Assembly: GCF_032118995.1 (NCBI RefSeq)
Contig: NC_092648.1
Span: 20,736,450-20,800,449, forward strand
DNA: 64,000 bases
Direction of reading: 5' to 3'
DNA from: Asterias amurensis
Lineage: Eukaryota; Echinodermata; Asteroidea; Forcipulatida; Asteriidae
Positions 45,973 to 58,611 of this stretch are shown here, piece after piece. The position numbers were made by a program, and so were the translations under genes. Each line of letters starts with the position of its first letter. Within the stretch, counting starts at the first letter, position 1. The notes beneath the pieces were generated by a model. The model searched no databases. It saw only the letters and a list, made by a program, of their open reading frames with translations, and was not told the origin of the DNA.

Positions 45973-46674
45973 GCACCTCAAATCAATTACCATTTTACAT
46001 TATTCAACTCGCTCCTGTACACTCACTGTTCCACCTCGCGCAAAACCAAAGTATAAAACCAATTATTCATAGAAGGAAAGACTTTTTTTATGAATAAAAA
46101 AAAAATAATAATAAAAACATCTACAGCTGAAAGCGTGCAATGCTTTTTTTTTGTTTTTTTAAATGTTTTTACAAATAACTGGTACTTGATGTTTTTATAA
46201 ACTTGAATTTTTTTGTTGCGCTTTCAACAAAACATATTTTTAAAACCTTGCTGTATATCACTAAGTCATATTTGAGCTTTTCACTTGATTCAGTTTAATA
46301 TGGCCCAGAAAAATAAAATGTTACCACCAAGAGAGAAAAAAACAGAACAAGCAACAACTTTATTGTTTTAAGCAAGAATCTAGCCCCGAGCAGTTATTTT
46401 TTATGGTGACCCATCCAGTGATCATGACACTCACTTCAGACATTTTCTTTTCAGTAGAACTCAGAAGGCACCATGTATAGACTCAGAGTGTTTGTCAGGT
46501 ACCATCTATACCCATTTAATAGTTCCAACAAACTCAGCGACAATTGTAATATTCTCATAACAATGACCAGACTAATTTATTTCCCAGTCTCATTGTGGTT
46601 TACACTGCTGTATTAAATAGAAAAGACTCAAGTTTGGATTTCATTCAATGCAATCTTTCACTTGTTATTTTAGG
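45973..46674. other. Non-coding stretch
   Basis: AT-rich with A and T runs. No gene recognised; it could be the 3' UTR of the tentative minus-strand exon at 46675. Confidence 0.4.
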
Positions 46675-46790
46675 TCAATGTGACATGGACTTCTTTTTCT
46701 TGCGGAGACCACCATATTTAGAAATGTTTGCTCCCCTTATCTGACTCATGGTTCCATGTTGGACCATTGAATCAGTCATGAATTGAATAG
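46675..46790 (-). CDS. Possible C-terminal exon of an unidentified protein (tentative)
   Basis: After a possible acceptor (CACACACAG at 46791-46799, minus) a frame of 37 residues reads IQFMTDSMVQHGTMSQIRGA then NISKYGGLRKKKKSMSH and stops. A glycine-containing turn followed by a basic tail looks like a genuine protein end. Weak points are the poor polypyrimidine tract, the lack of any matching upstream exon and my not recognising the family. Confidence 0.2.
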
Positions 46791-49700
46791 CTGTGTGTGT
46801 TTAAACTCAAGCTGTGGCTGGAATCTCACCCCAACTTTCATTTCTTTTCAAGTCGTCGGGTTTTTCTTCCCATCTTGGGAATTGATTCCATTATTGGTGA
46901 CCACAAACTGGGAGAGAAACTCTAGCTCTTTTCTTCACATGCAGCTACAAAGGCTCCATGTTGAGACGCGAATACACACATCTACAGCCCTTTTCACACA
47001 ACAGAAATTTAACAGGAGTCCCATGCTTTATAATTTGAGCATGGTTGAGAAGTTTAACAAATTGCACTTCGTGTGAAAGGACAAAAGGACAACAATGTTT
47101 GGACTGTCCAGTCCCCAGTGAAATCTCAAGTTTAATCATTGTTTTCCTTTCACACGAGGTGCATCCCATAAAATTTCACAACCATGCTTAAAATAACTGA
47201 AAAGACCCTTGATAAATTGCTGTCGTGTAAAAAGTGCTATACAATGAAGAATTTACACAATGACTAAAAACACATCCGAGATGTACGCAGAATGAGTCAA
47301 AGTAAACACCGAAAAAAAATTATAGAATAAGGCAAGAGCTACAGATGGTCTCTCGACAATAATCACTGATAATCGCTGTCAGACTCGACAATATAGAAAT
47401 AGTGTTACTGAAATCGTGTTACTGCATAAAGCTGTCTTACATTTCTATGCAGAAAATTGTTTCCACGGACCAATCATGCAAGGAGTTTAACAAAGCCCCT
47501 ATCTATCCATCTTCCAATGAGTACCATCCCTCAAGAGGCGTATAGTCGTGCATGACGCTTGCAGTATTCACGCAATACACATGCGTTAAAAACATGATAA
47601 TCATTGGCCGACGCTACACTGTGTGATGTCCATTGGAAACCATCTATGGTCACATTATAATTTGTATTGTTTAAACAAAAGCAACGAGTGATGAGACATA
47701 CATAGTATACTCTGAGTGCGCATACAAGCTCAGAGCGTCTGTGCGTAGTACACACAATATTTCTTACAGTAATGTTATAAAAAAGTGCAGCCTTTAGCCA
47801 TGAACACCCATGAGTGAAATAAAAGAAAGTATACAAAATAAAATACCCTGTGCACGCCATCGCATTTATCCAATTAATTTTGCATATGTATCAAAACACA
47901 TCTGCCCACTAGTACCAATCACATTTTTTCCCCTTCATATTTCTAAAGAAGACATACACAGCTATGTACCGTATCAATTCCATACTAACTCACTTTACTA
48001 TCCATTGCATTGATTGCCCTCTAAGCACAGCCAAATCCCTTGGGAAATAGTTGCAATATGATTAAAGAATTATGAATCCGTTGGCAGCCATTGGCCCAAT
48101 TTTATTTCTATCGATCGTACCCCCATGTCTTGCTGGATTACACTCTTACATGACCCTCAGCAAACTTGAGAAGTCCTTGGCCTTAATCCGAGAGTGAAAA
48201 TTGGATTTCAAGAATGTAAACTAAGGCCCTGGGGTTTGGATAGAAACTTGTTTCATGTCCTGGGCTCACTGGTATCAATAAAACATCAGACTTTCATGTT
48301 TTGAGAAACACATTTTGTATACAGCAGCCACTTTTGAATTCTAAGATTTTGAGGCAATAAAATGTGTTGCATTGCAAAATCCCCTTTTTTTATTTTGAAG
48401 GTCAAAAACAAACTAACCACAACAACAGCAACAAATTTGCCAGAAATGTGACCCTGTAAAGCACATCAATCAATCAGTCGCAAGTACAGAATTCCAAGTT
48501 AAGCAGAGCCATACAATTTAGGCCTGCCAATAAAGAACTATGGTTTCCATGGCTACCTCAGTGGTCCAATTAGCCTCCCCCAAATGAAACCAGGACAAAG
48601 TTAGAAACAGAAACTGGGCAAGCGTGGAGGAAGACCCCCTTGAGTAATTTCACATTTTCTTGGTCGTTAATTTTCAAGTGTCCATCTCTACATCCAATTA
48701 CACTGCAGAAGATAGTGACCCCATTTCTTGAAGCTGAGAAAACACACTTCTTTTACATCTGCTATCTGGAGCATGGAGGGTTCCTTAAGTACTATAATGA
48801 TAGTACTTAGTACCTATTAATGTGTAATTGCGCTTTGAGTAAAATTGGTTTGTGGGGGGGGGTATGAGAGAAAGCATATTTACAGAATACTTATTAAAGT
48901 AATAACTTGCTTATAAAAATAAGCAAATTTAGCAAGGAGCCAGTCAAAACAGTTTCATCTAAAATCCTTTTATAGCGCTAAAACTCTGGTTTGATTGGTG
49001 TATAACATTTGTATGTTATTTTTTCTTTTCATTGCAAAAGACTGGTACATGTAGAAGTTGTCTGTCAATTAAAATTCTGTTAAAAAATATTAAGAAATGT
49101 GCCACAAAAAAAAATAACTGCGAATAAAGCTGAATAAACAACTTCAGAAATCAAGGCGTTAAATTGAAGGGGGTTGGCTGGGCATCCAGCACAATGGGAA
49201 TGAATAGGATTGACATATCAGGATGGCATAATGCTAAACCCTGGGCCTAGGAGAGAGGCCAACAATTCTCCTTTCAACTGGAATTAATGACTCCAGTAAA
49301 ATGCTGGTAGATGGTCTACCTATAAATGGTAAACCAGGGATTCAGTTCAAAATGGATTTATAGAAAAGCAAACAATATTTTAAATTTTAATAAAATTTAT
49401 ATAAATGAAAGTTTAAAACTAATTAAAACTTTGATACTTAGTACTGCGATATGATCAGATGATTGTGGTGAAATTTTTTCATAAACAATAATTTACATTA
49501 ATAAAACAATTGTTCAATCATGCAAATAATAACATGTAGTAACCTTAGATATAGTTTTGGCTATCAGGTACAGAGCAAACAAAGACAAAGTATAAAGATG
49601 ATAAATATCAACAAATAAATTGATTAGTTTCAATCTGAAAGCTCACTGATTATAAAGTTCACACCAGTACCAATCCTCCATTGTCTGACAGGGTGGTGAC

Positions 49701-51000
49701 GGTATTGTGACTTTCATGACACAAGTATGGAATTTGGTGTACAGTTCGATTACGCCATAAGAAAGATGTCTCGTTATATAGGGCCATCCATTGAAAAGGT
49801 ACAAGCTGAATAACAAACGATGGCTGCCATTTTGAAAATATTGAAAATGGCTTGTTATTCTACTCGCTGTAATCTTTAAAATTCAAATCTAACAAGGCCC
49901 ATTAGGCAAATAACTTTCGCATGACTTACTCGCACTGTGTGCCAAATTCCATGCTGGTATCATCAAAGGCACAATTCCCTCAAGATTATAACCCCTAACT
50001 GTTAGGGGTTATAACTGTCCCACTTCTAGTTAACAAAATAGCATTTTGAAGGCCCCCAGAAAATAAGCTTATGCTGTTTTGAAATAAGCCTTGATCGATG
50101 TAAAGAACTATTTTCCCCTGTTTTAACTTAAATTTTCCAACCAATGGTTGCTCTCAAATGAACAAAAGAAAGAAGGGCCATTCTCATTCTGCTTCTTTCC
50201 TCCATGGTTTTATGGTTTTATGGTTTTATGGTGTGTCCATTGAATAAGAAAAATATTTATTTTTCTCAAATAAATACTTAATTCAACATTGTAATGACAG
50301 ACAATCATCAACATTCATTCAAATTACAAGTACGCAGGAAACCAGTTTCAACTATTAGTAATCATGTAAATTACTCAAATTATGCTTGGTAACCTTAATC
50401 AAAGCAAAACCTTCCCTTTGGCAAATCTATGATATTGGTCACAGCTTACTCGCTTCAAGTAAATTGTATACTTATATTTGATAACACCATGTGTGTATCT
50501 ACTTGCCAGACGGTAAAATTATGTTATTATGAGAAGTTGTCTTGCTTCTACTATCACGGAGTAGATTTTCAGAATTCGGGAGACTTCTCAGTTCTAAAAA
50601 GAACTGTCCTGCTTATTAACTACTTCCCCGGCGGAAGGCAGAAAATCAACCAAGGACTACTACTGAATTGTACACCCTACCCAATGAGGGGTAGAACACA
50701 CTGTTTTGAAGGTTTTGGACTGCAGGCTGCAGTATTTGAATGCCAGACATTGGGAACAAGGTTGTCTTTCAGGGCTTCTCTGTTGTGATAATCAGTAAGC
50801 GCTAAAGAGCAACAATTACGATCACTGATGATGGCATTTGGATAATGAAGGTCACTCGTACAGCGCTGGTTCTAAGATAGTTAGGGTTCACAATCAAGGG
50901 GCCTGTTGTGCATAAGTATTATACAGCTGTATTAAGCCAATAAAAGTAACGACAATGCAGTAAGGGTTCGTACCAGAATTTGTTTGGGTAATTTTTGGAT
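46791..51000. other. Intergenic or intronic stretch
   Basis: No gene recognised. Around 46985-47165 the motif CTTTCACACGA and its inverse are repeated, suggesting a small element. Frames such as 47531-47860 (minus) and 50429-50788 (plus) lack known domains. A short GGTTTTAT tandem lies near 50202-50230. Confidence 0.45.
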
Positions 51001-51019
51001 GACTGCGCTATGTTCGAAC

Positions 51020-51390
51020 ACTCCCACATCTATGTTCCAACACCTCTATGTTCCGACACCCCTATGTTCCGACACCCCTATGTTCTGACACACCTATGTT
51101 CTGACAAACCTGTGTTCCGACAAACCTATGTTCCGACACACCTATGTTCCGACATCCCTATGTTCCGACACCTCTATGTTCCGACATCCCTATGTTCCGA
51201 CACCTCTATTTGCCGACATCCCTATGTTCTGACATCCCTATGTTCCAACACACCTACATGTATGTTCCGACATCCTTATGTTCCGACATCCTTAAGTTCC
51301 ATCATCCCTATGTTTCGACACACCTATGTTCCGACATCCCTATGTTCCGACATCCCTATGTTCCAACACACCTATGTTTCCACGCATACA
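51020..51390 (+). repeat. 17-bp tandem array (CTATGTTCCGACACCCC-like unit)
   Basis: About 20 copies of a 17-bp unit with variation in the ACACC/ACATC part and a few TTCTGAC or TTCCAAC variants. As 17 is not a multiple of three, each plus frame reads a periodic peptide (MFRHPYVPTSLCSD-type). Two plus frames stay open (50995-51414 and 51144-51428). Probably a minisatellite, not a gene. Confidence 0.9.
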
Positions 51391-54310
51391 GGCCCTATTT
51401 TTTATACGTTCTGATCACCCCCTGGTGAATTACACAGGTTAGGGTTGGGGTTAGATTTAAGAAAATACACTAGGGGTGTATTCTAGAGCTTCCTTAATTG
51501 GGCGCACCTACTAGGTCGTTAAGTGAAAAATGTATGCAAGTGTGTAACAACAAAATGAAAATCAACGAGTAAATGTTTTTCTTAGAAGACAAATCTTCCA
51601 TTTTGCCAACAACTACTTTGGAGACCACTCTCGATAAATTTACCAGGAGTTCAAAATGACCGTCTAGTCCTGAGCACATGATTTGTTCTACCACCACTCA
51701 TGCATGCTTTACATCCACAATGTATGGCCGGGTACTTTATTTGGGTTCTCAAGCCAAGGGAGCCTGTATATTTTCATAACTTGACTACTACCTTGAGTAA
51801 TGGGCCACAGAAATAACAGAAAAATACTTGCTGAACCAAAAGTCCACAAAGCGTGTGTGCTTGAGTGCTGCCGCACAAGTCCAGATTACTCACAATGTAC
51901 TTGCTGACATTTTGTTTTTACTGGCGCTCAAATCCCACTTGGCACTGACTCTCCTCTGTAAACCATTACAGCATAGTATAAAAAACCAATACTGCAAAAT
52001 CACAGTAAGATGTTTTCCGTTCTACACAGATCAATGGGTTTTTGTGACCAAACTTGGTCAACCTCCTTTTTTGTGCACATTAAGATTTACTCTATGTAAG
52101 ACATTCAAAATGTGTATTACTTCAGTTTGGTCAAATGCCACACACTTGACTGATCTTATTTTTATAAGAAAACGAAGACATTCCATAAATCATATTATGT
52201 TAATATATATCAACCTTTAAAAAAAAGGTCACAAATACTTGTGACATTTGTGTAGATGCTGCAAACCTTTACAAATGTAGTTAAACAAATACAAAATAAT
52301 AAACAGATATAAATTGCAATATTTCATGTGAAATTTGCAACAAGAAAAACTGCAATAATTATCTTGAAATAACTCAGTTGGGGGAGTGCAAGACAGAATA
52401 TCTGAAGGTCCCTGGTTCAAATCCTGAACTAGGTACTTACCGCTTTAGACTTTACATGCTTACCAGCATAAATAAATTTCATTTTTTTTATGGCAAACAA
52501 TGCTATTTGCAACCCCTTTAACACAACCGTACACCTTGCAACTTTACACATTTATGTCGAGCATTACACTTGTCCTAGTTTGGCTTCATGTTTTTCTTTT
52601 AGACCTTAGCAATGACTGCCGGCAGTCATGAATTATGACACATGTTCACATACGAAATGTTGACCTCTTTTAGAAAGAATGAAGAGACCCTTTGATTCAA
52701 ATTCCAAAATCTCTAGCAGCTGCGTGTGTAAACGATGTAATAAATCACAACATTCTAACATTCAAACTTGTGTCATCTTTTTCTTTCAGATTTCCTTAGG
52801 AACATTCCCAGATATTCCATGGTCTCAGACAAGCTGTATGTAATGGTTCTTAAATCAAAATGGTTTCGGCTCTGATGGCAGCTTGGGATCAAGCAACCTT
52901 TTTGGAGCAAAGGTTCTAAAACTTGTAGCACTAGCAGTAAAAAGTGTTGCTTGAACAGAGAGTTTTCAACAGGGTCCCAGTGGCATTCTTAAGATATGTA
53001 TTTTGCTTTCATGTGTGCTTCCACTGCATTCCAAAAAGACCTGCGTACAACTTGTGCTCAAAGTCTATTGCAGTAGCCAATGCAAAATCCACCAATCGGC
53101 TACAAACCTGAAAAATACACCAACTTCAGTATGAAAGAACATGGGTGGCAAAGACTAAAGAACAATTCTCTTTTTTATACAAAAACAGTTGTCTCATTGT
53201 GGGTGTGGAACAAAACTGCAGAGAGGATATGGAGAACTCAAATGTGCACTACTCATTTGTAGTAAATCTACAAAGCATTACTTTTTACAGAGAAAGGAAT
53301 TCCAACACTAGCTTTATTTTCACAGAGGTTGTAGATTAACACCCTCTTGACTATCTTGAGATTGGCACAATACTTCCAATCATCTTCTCAACCCCTAATG
53401 AGGCAGGCAAAATATGTTTCCCGTCCCTAGCCAGACTCCACAGTATCTTATAATCACAACCTGACCATACATCCACGAGTATAATCTCAACATTTCAATG
53501 TGTTGTGTGGCCCGATAAAATAAACTTCAGCTGGGTTGTTTATTTTGCAAAGAAATTTGTGACATGCCGGAATGGACTCCATCATCAATTTGCGACGAGG
53601 ACCTCCATTTTAGGTTTTGACCAAGCCCTCTATTGATTAACCACCCGTACTGCGACCCGCGCTTAATTACTCAGGGAGGAAGAGGTTTGGATCATTTCCG
53701 GTTGAAGTCAATTTTTGCATCAGTAAATAAAGGAGTGCAGGGGCCTGGGAGTAATTGTATGTTTATTGATGAATAAAAAGCTCAACAGCATTGTGTGTAT
53801 ACAGGTATTACATGTCGTCGGCTCAGTGCTATATCAGGTCATCATTTGCAATGTCATATTTGTAATGATCAAAAGGTCTCTAAATGAAAATCAACTAATG
53901 ACCTTATCGTCCTGAGCAGACGATGTGATGTTGCTGCTTTACGATGGTGAATTAATGATCAGTCATCGACTGAATTTTAATCAACTCAGCAAAAAATGGT
54001 CGGACATCAACATCCAGTTTAAATTTAACATTTTTGATATAACCAGCAAGAACTTTACAAATTTGTTACTTAAATTAGTTCATGATGTTTTGTGTACATA
54101 AGTATTCTTAATTTAAAAAAAGTTCTCATTTAGACTGTGATAAATACCGATAATATTTCAATTAATCTGTCCCTCTTAAATTCGAGACTGTAAATTCATT
54201 TCCAGTAGGTTTAAAGTTTACAACTGTTTAACTTTTCCAAAAAACAACTAACATACCACAAACACCTCTTGGAGGCAAACCACCATACTGTACTGAGCTA
54301 CTAATAAAGA
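51391..54310. other. Flank or 3' UTR of the B4GAT1-like gene, mostly featureless
   Basis: No gene recognised. A tRNA-derived SINE piece sits at about 52372-52436 (plus): ACTCAGTTGGGGGAGTGC as box A and GGTTCAAATCC as box B. Confidence 0.45.
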
Positions 54311-54508
54311 CTACGTCTGACACCTCTTTGACGAGTCAGGATACTTGACTTTCAGCTCTTCCTGAAAATGAAGGAACAGCTCCTTGTTTTTGCGATTTTC
54401 GTTGAGTTTGTGGGCATGGTAGGACGATTTCTCTTTAAAGCCCTTGTGGATGAGGAAGGCGTTATCCAAAACGGCAAAGTTGTATCCAGCGACGTTCATC
54501 TCACACAC
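54311..54508 (-). CDS. B4GAT1: Beta-1,4-glucuronyltransferase 1-like protein, last exon (partial)
   Basis: The family (GT49) are Golgi type II enzymes that add glucuronic acid to xylose on the O-mannosyl glycan of alpha-dystroglycan, priming LARGE. This 65-residue terminal exon follows an acceptor CTCCAG at 54514-54509 and reads VCEMNVAGYNFAVLDNAF, LIHKGFKEKSSYHAHKLNEN, then FLHFQEELKVKYPDSSKRCQ. It aligns with the human C-terminus (AGFDFEVL, FLVHKGFKE, QELKAKYPNSPRRC) from memory. The catalytic DxD region and the transmembrane anchor belong to upstream exons at higher coordinates, which I could not identify up to 64 kb. The incoming phase is 0 if the exon starts at GTG. The paralogue LARGE is less similar, lacking HKGFKE. 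Confidence 0.85.
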   Translation of the reverse strand: MCEMNVAGYNFAVLDNAFLIHKGFKEKSSYHAHKLNENRKNKELFLHFQEELKVKYPDSSKRCQT

Positions 54509-55890
54509 CTGGAGAATAAGGACAAGGGGAATAAGACGAGATGACTCAGAGATGTACGTACAGGAATAAGGGCTAGGAATCAATATGACTAGGCCCACTG
54601 GCATACAGCTGTGGTCTGCAGAAAATATTACCCCTTAAAATTAATATACCCCCCCTCCACCTGCTTAGCTAAATGAACGACGGTAACCCCCTACAAATTG
54701 ATAAATTGCATTCAACAGTTTGGCTGGCAACCTTGACGCAATTTACAATTTAAAAAGGCTATAACAACAAGATACACTACAGACAAAAATAACAGGAAAA
54801 CTGTAAAAGAAAAGATAAAAAATGTAAACACTAAAAATGGCTCCACAAGTAAAAACCACATTAAACATACATAGGCTGACCTCTGTAGGCTATAATAGAC
54901 TAATTAGGCCTTATTGTTTTTCCAAGAGCAAAAGAAAAGCCCCAGAAATCACACTAAAGTAGGAAGAATATGGAATTTAAATTCATTTTTAATAACAGGA
55001 GATTCATTTTCAATTTAATTAGTTTTAGTATTAACATCTCAAATACTACAAGACAGAAGTGAAAAAGACTTAAATTGGTGTGCTGTCCACAACAATAAAA
55101 ACAAACAACTAAACGATTTAAACAGTAAACATAAAAAGTGATATAAAAATAGAATATCAGGTTCAACATCCTGAGAAAATGGGTAGAAATTGGTCCTTGG
55201 CTATCAGTGATGGTCAGGTTTGTTGAGGTTATTCCAGGAGTCAGGATGTTGCTAATAGACTAAATGGATCCATCATGGATCCTTGTGGGAACAATGACCC
55301 TATTGTTGTTCGCTATATTATCATTGCCAAGACCTTGGGACAACTTGTCACCATCACTGATTACTTCTGCCTTTAAATAATTACAATAACAGTAATAGTA
55401 TCATTTATAGTTCTCCATATTATTTAGGTAACCTATTTTCAAGGCATAAGAAAACAATGAGGACTACAGTAACACAAGAGAACTAGGCATGTGTTTTCGG
55501 TTGCTGAAATAAACAAAAATTACACAAATACCCAACACATCTTTAATATACAAAATGATTCATTTGGTCGAACCCTAGCAAAACTTTTTGAACTTGCTCT
55601 TTGGTCTGTAAAGAAAGATCACAGTGTGGTCAATAAATGTCAAAATAATGTGAATTAAGTTACAAGATGAAAAAGAAATTAAAATTTTAAGACATGTGGT
55701 TCAGGAGAACAAAAGAGTTAACAAATTTAGTAAATAATTTTGCATTGGACAGATGTGGGCAAAAACTTATGTTTGGAACATCTATAAATGAGTACCTACA
55801 TTAGTTCCATACATATAGTTTGGGATCAGCAGTAGAAACAACCCTCGATCACCACAATCAGAAGAAAATGATCAAACCATTTTAATAATG
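54509..55890. other. Likely intron of the B4GAT1-like gene
   Basis: AT-rich with no recognised exon. A weak CGAACCCTAGCAAAAC match to the hairpin repeat lies near 55568-55585. Confidence 0.4.
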
Positions 55891-56165
55891 TTATTGCAAT
55901 AACATTATTATAATGATAATAATAATAACAACAATAGCGCATCAGCCTAAGGTCCCTATGTGCTTTAAAGAGAGAAAGAAATATGTTGAAAAAGGCAGAA
56001 AAGAAAGAAATTAACTGCATTAACATTGATTGAACAAACCGGTTTTAAACCAGGTTTGAAATTGATCAGTAGATTCTGCCTGTTTGACATTGTATGGTAA
56101 ACTGTTCCAAAGATACACAGCAAAGCTCTGGAAGGAGCGAGAACCATAGGAAGTATTATTTTTTA
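55890..56165 (-). mobile_element. LINE 3' tail fragment
   Basis: The minus frame reads RSFQSFAVYLWNSLPYNVKQ then AESTDQFQTWFKTGLFNQ before stops. LWNSLP plus a spaced FK..LF is the usual extreme C-terminus of non-LTR retrotransposon RT proteins. The body of the element is absent. Confidence 0.65.
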
Positions 56166-56670
56166 ATTCACTAAACTATACACAAGTGAAAAGAAAACAC
56201 TACAAAACATGTGGAGAAGGCTGAGGAGAGAAACAGATAAAAAGATTCTTATAACTATAACCAAAAGGTTAAGTCTGCAAATAAGATTATTTCTAAGATT
56301 AGTTCAGACAAGCATTATAGACAAGAAAAATTATAAGCATTAACAATATTATTTCCACCATATGGAAACCATAAGCCAACCTGTTAATTACATAAAGCTT
56401 TAAACCAACTTTCAAGGATTTCCAAAGCGGTATAATTAAATTTTGTCAAACCCACATGACCCGTAAACCATTCCCCATGAGCTCTGATAAGAACCTGTGT
56501 AAGTGTCTAAGAGCTTTTAGAAGACTGGTAGAGAAATAAACCATTTAACACAGGCTGCATCTAGAATGAGAAAAACACAACTTCAGATGGACAACACATA
56601 AAGACTGAACTCCAATAATTATGACTGGCAGTTCATATGAAACCATAGACCACACTAGACGCAGACAGTG

Positions 56671-57100
56671 AACTAGTCTTGGTGCAAGACGTTTTTATTA
56701 ACTGTCACCACTCAACTATCACAATCTTGGCTCTACCTCTCCTCGCTGCGCACATTACTATTGAACGATAGCGGGCATGTTGGAAAACTTCCAGATCACC
56801 ACACCACTGGTGGGATCACGGCTTACAATACAGTACTAGTCTTGGTGCAAGTCGTTGATATTATTGTCACTCAACAATCAAGATCCTCGATGCGATCCTC
56901 GATGCGCACTATGGAACGAAAGAGGGTGCAGTTGGAAAACTTCCAGATCACCCCACCACCCCACTGGCGGGATCGAGGGTTACAGAAATGCTCTCTTTAG
57001 GTGGAATAGTCGGGATGTGTGTAGCGTTGAGTGCATGGGGGCCTATGGTCTTACCATAGAGGTTGACCAACTCAATAAGAACGTCTTGTACCAAGACTAA
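56671..57100. mobile_element. Inverted-repeat element with internal duplication
   Basis: AGTCTTGGTGCAAGACGTT on the left faces AACGTCTTGTACCAAGACT on the right (57081-57099). Inside, the left part is duplicated: CTAGTCTTGGTGCAAG and GTTGGAAAACTTCCAGATCA each occur twice, about 155 bp apart. Looks like a non-autonomous DNA element. Confidence 0.6.
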
Positions 57101-57543
57101 CAGAGAACGAGATTTTACCCACTAGAAGATCCACACTCGATGGAGTTCCAGTTTTGAATGGAGCTAGGTCTAGACTTCAGTGTAAAACTAATTTAAGAGA
57201 AGACTGATTGACAGGATTCATATTGAATAAAAGTCCACTCAAGTCAGGAAGGATAAATTGACTTAGCTTTTTCAAATTACTAAAGAATGATGTACAGACA
57301 CGCCTTGGAATGCTAAACTAAATACCGATAGACAAACTGATTGACATCCTGCATTTAATACAACTAGCTCAAGCAGCAGCTAAGATTAAATCCAAACAAA
57401 CCAGTAAAAGGTTGTTTCTGAATATCCTCAGCTATGGAAACCCAATACACTCCAATTCACTTTTATGCCAGGGGAAAAAAACGTCCATAAATCATACAAA
57501 GACATAATCCTTAATGACTTTGTGAGTTGCAGCGTCAGGAATT

Positions 57544-57880
57544 TTACTGCATGAATGTAAGAACAGAGTGCAGTATGGGTACATATCCTAGTAAGGGCGG
57601 CTTTATATTCCTGGATACTGTATTCACGGCCAAGCGCCCAGGATCAAATATCACAGGGCAGTAGGCTGCAAGCCCCGGGGGCCAGCGGGATGAAAGACAA
57701 GAGAATACAGCGTAGCAAGAGTATTGATGACAAATGATGATAGAGACAGGTCCTGGAACAGCAAGAGTAGACATCACAGGAGTGATCAAACTTGCCTCTA
57801 TGAGAGCAGCAAAAACACCTGCCTCATCCTTTGTGATAATTGCTAAATTGGCCTTGGGTATGAAACATCTACTTCCATCT
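57544..57880 (-). other. Unidentified open frame on the minus strand
   Basis: A stop-free stretch of about 112 codons reads CFIPKANLAIITKDEAGVFA, then ALIEASLITPVMSTLAV and on. I do not recognise it. A CTTGCTGTTCCAG acceptor-like string lies inside. It could be an exon, a decayed repeat or chance. Confidence 0.2.
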
Positions 57881-58611
57881 CTAAAAATAAAGATCCAATC
57901 AACACATTAGTACAGAGAACTTTATGCTTTTTTTGGTGCTTTACTCCTCGGCAGAGTCTTATCTCACCTTAATGCAACAAACAATGTCTTATCAGTTTAA
58001 GGGAAATACAAATATAGCACAATGGAAAAAAAAACTTCCATATAACAAAACCTGATGATAACGACTCAAGATTCAATGACAATGCACTCCCTCAAAAGTA
58101 CCAATGTAAAATAAACGTATTTTTTAGAAAGAATCAATATTTTCTTAGATATAAAGATGTGGCATGTATTTTTTTCCTAATTCCATTTCTGAAGAATGAA
58201 CATAATCTGAAACAAGTCATCCCGGGTCCGAGAGGACTTCTCAGCGAACGATTTCCCTTGTATAGTAGAGCAAAATGCTACAAACATTGTGTCACTTGCT
58301 ACTCAAAAATCACGATTTGCTACTCAATATTGGCATTCAGTGTGCAGTTTAACAATGTTTGCTATGAAACTGCCGGATAAAAACGTTCCCCGCTTCTCAA
58401 TCCTCAGCTTAATAAATCTGTAGCATCTCACTCAGCCTCTTCTTCTTGAGACGTTGGCCCTCCCTAACATCTCTCTTCATCCTCCCTGTGAGCCTAGTAG
58501 AAGAAGCCAGTCTGATAGATATAAAGGTGGTCCAAGCACGGTCAGTATTACAGACACCTCATACACACACCCTCGTTAAAGGCACCTCGTTAAAGTTTCC
58601 TCTATGCTTCT

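Noticed and set aside
52372-52436. tRNA-like sequence with boxes A and B
   Set aside because: No complete cloverleaf and poor acceptor pairing; treated as a SINE piece rather than a tRNA gene.
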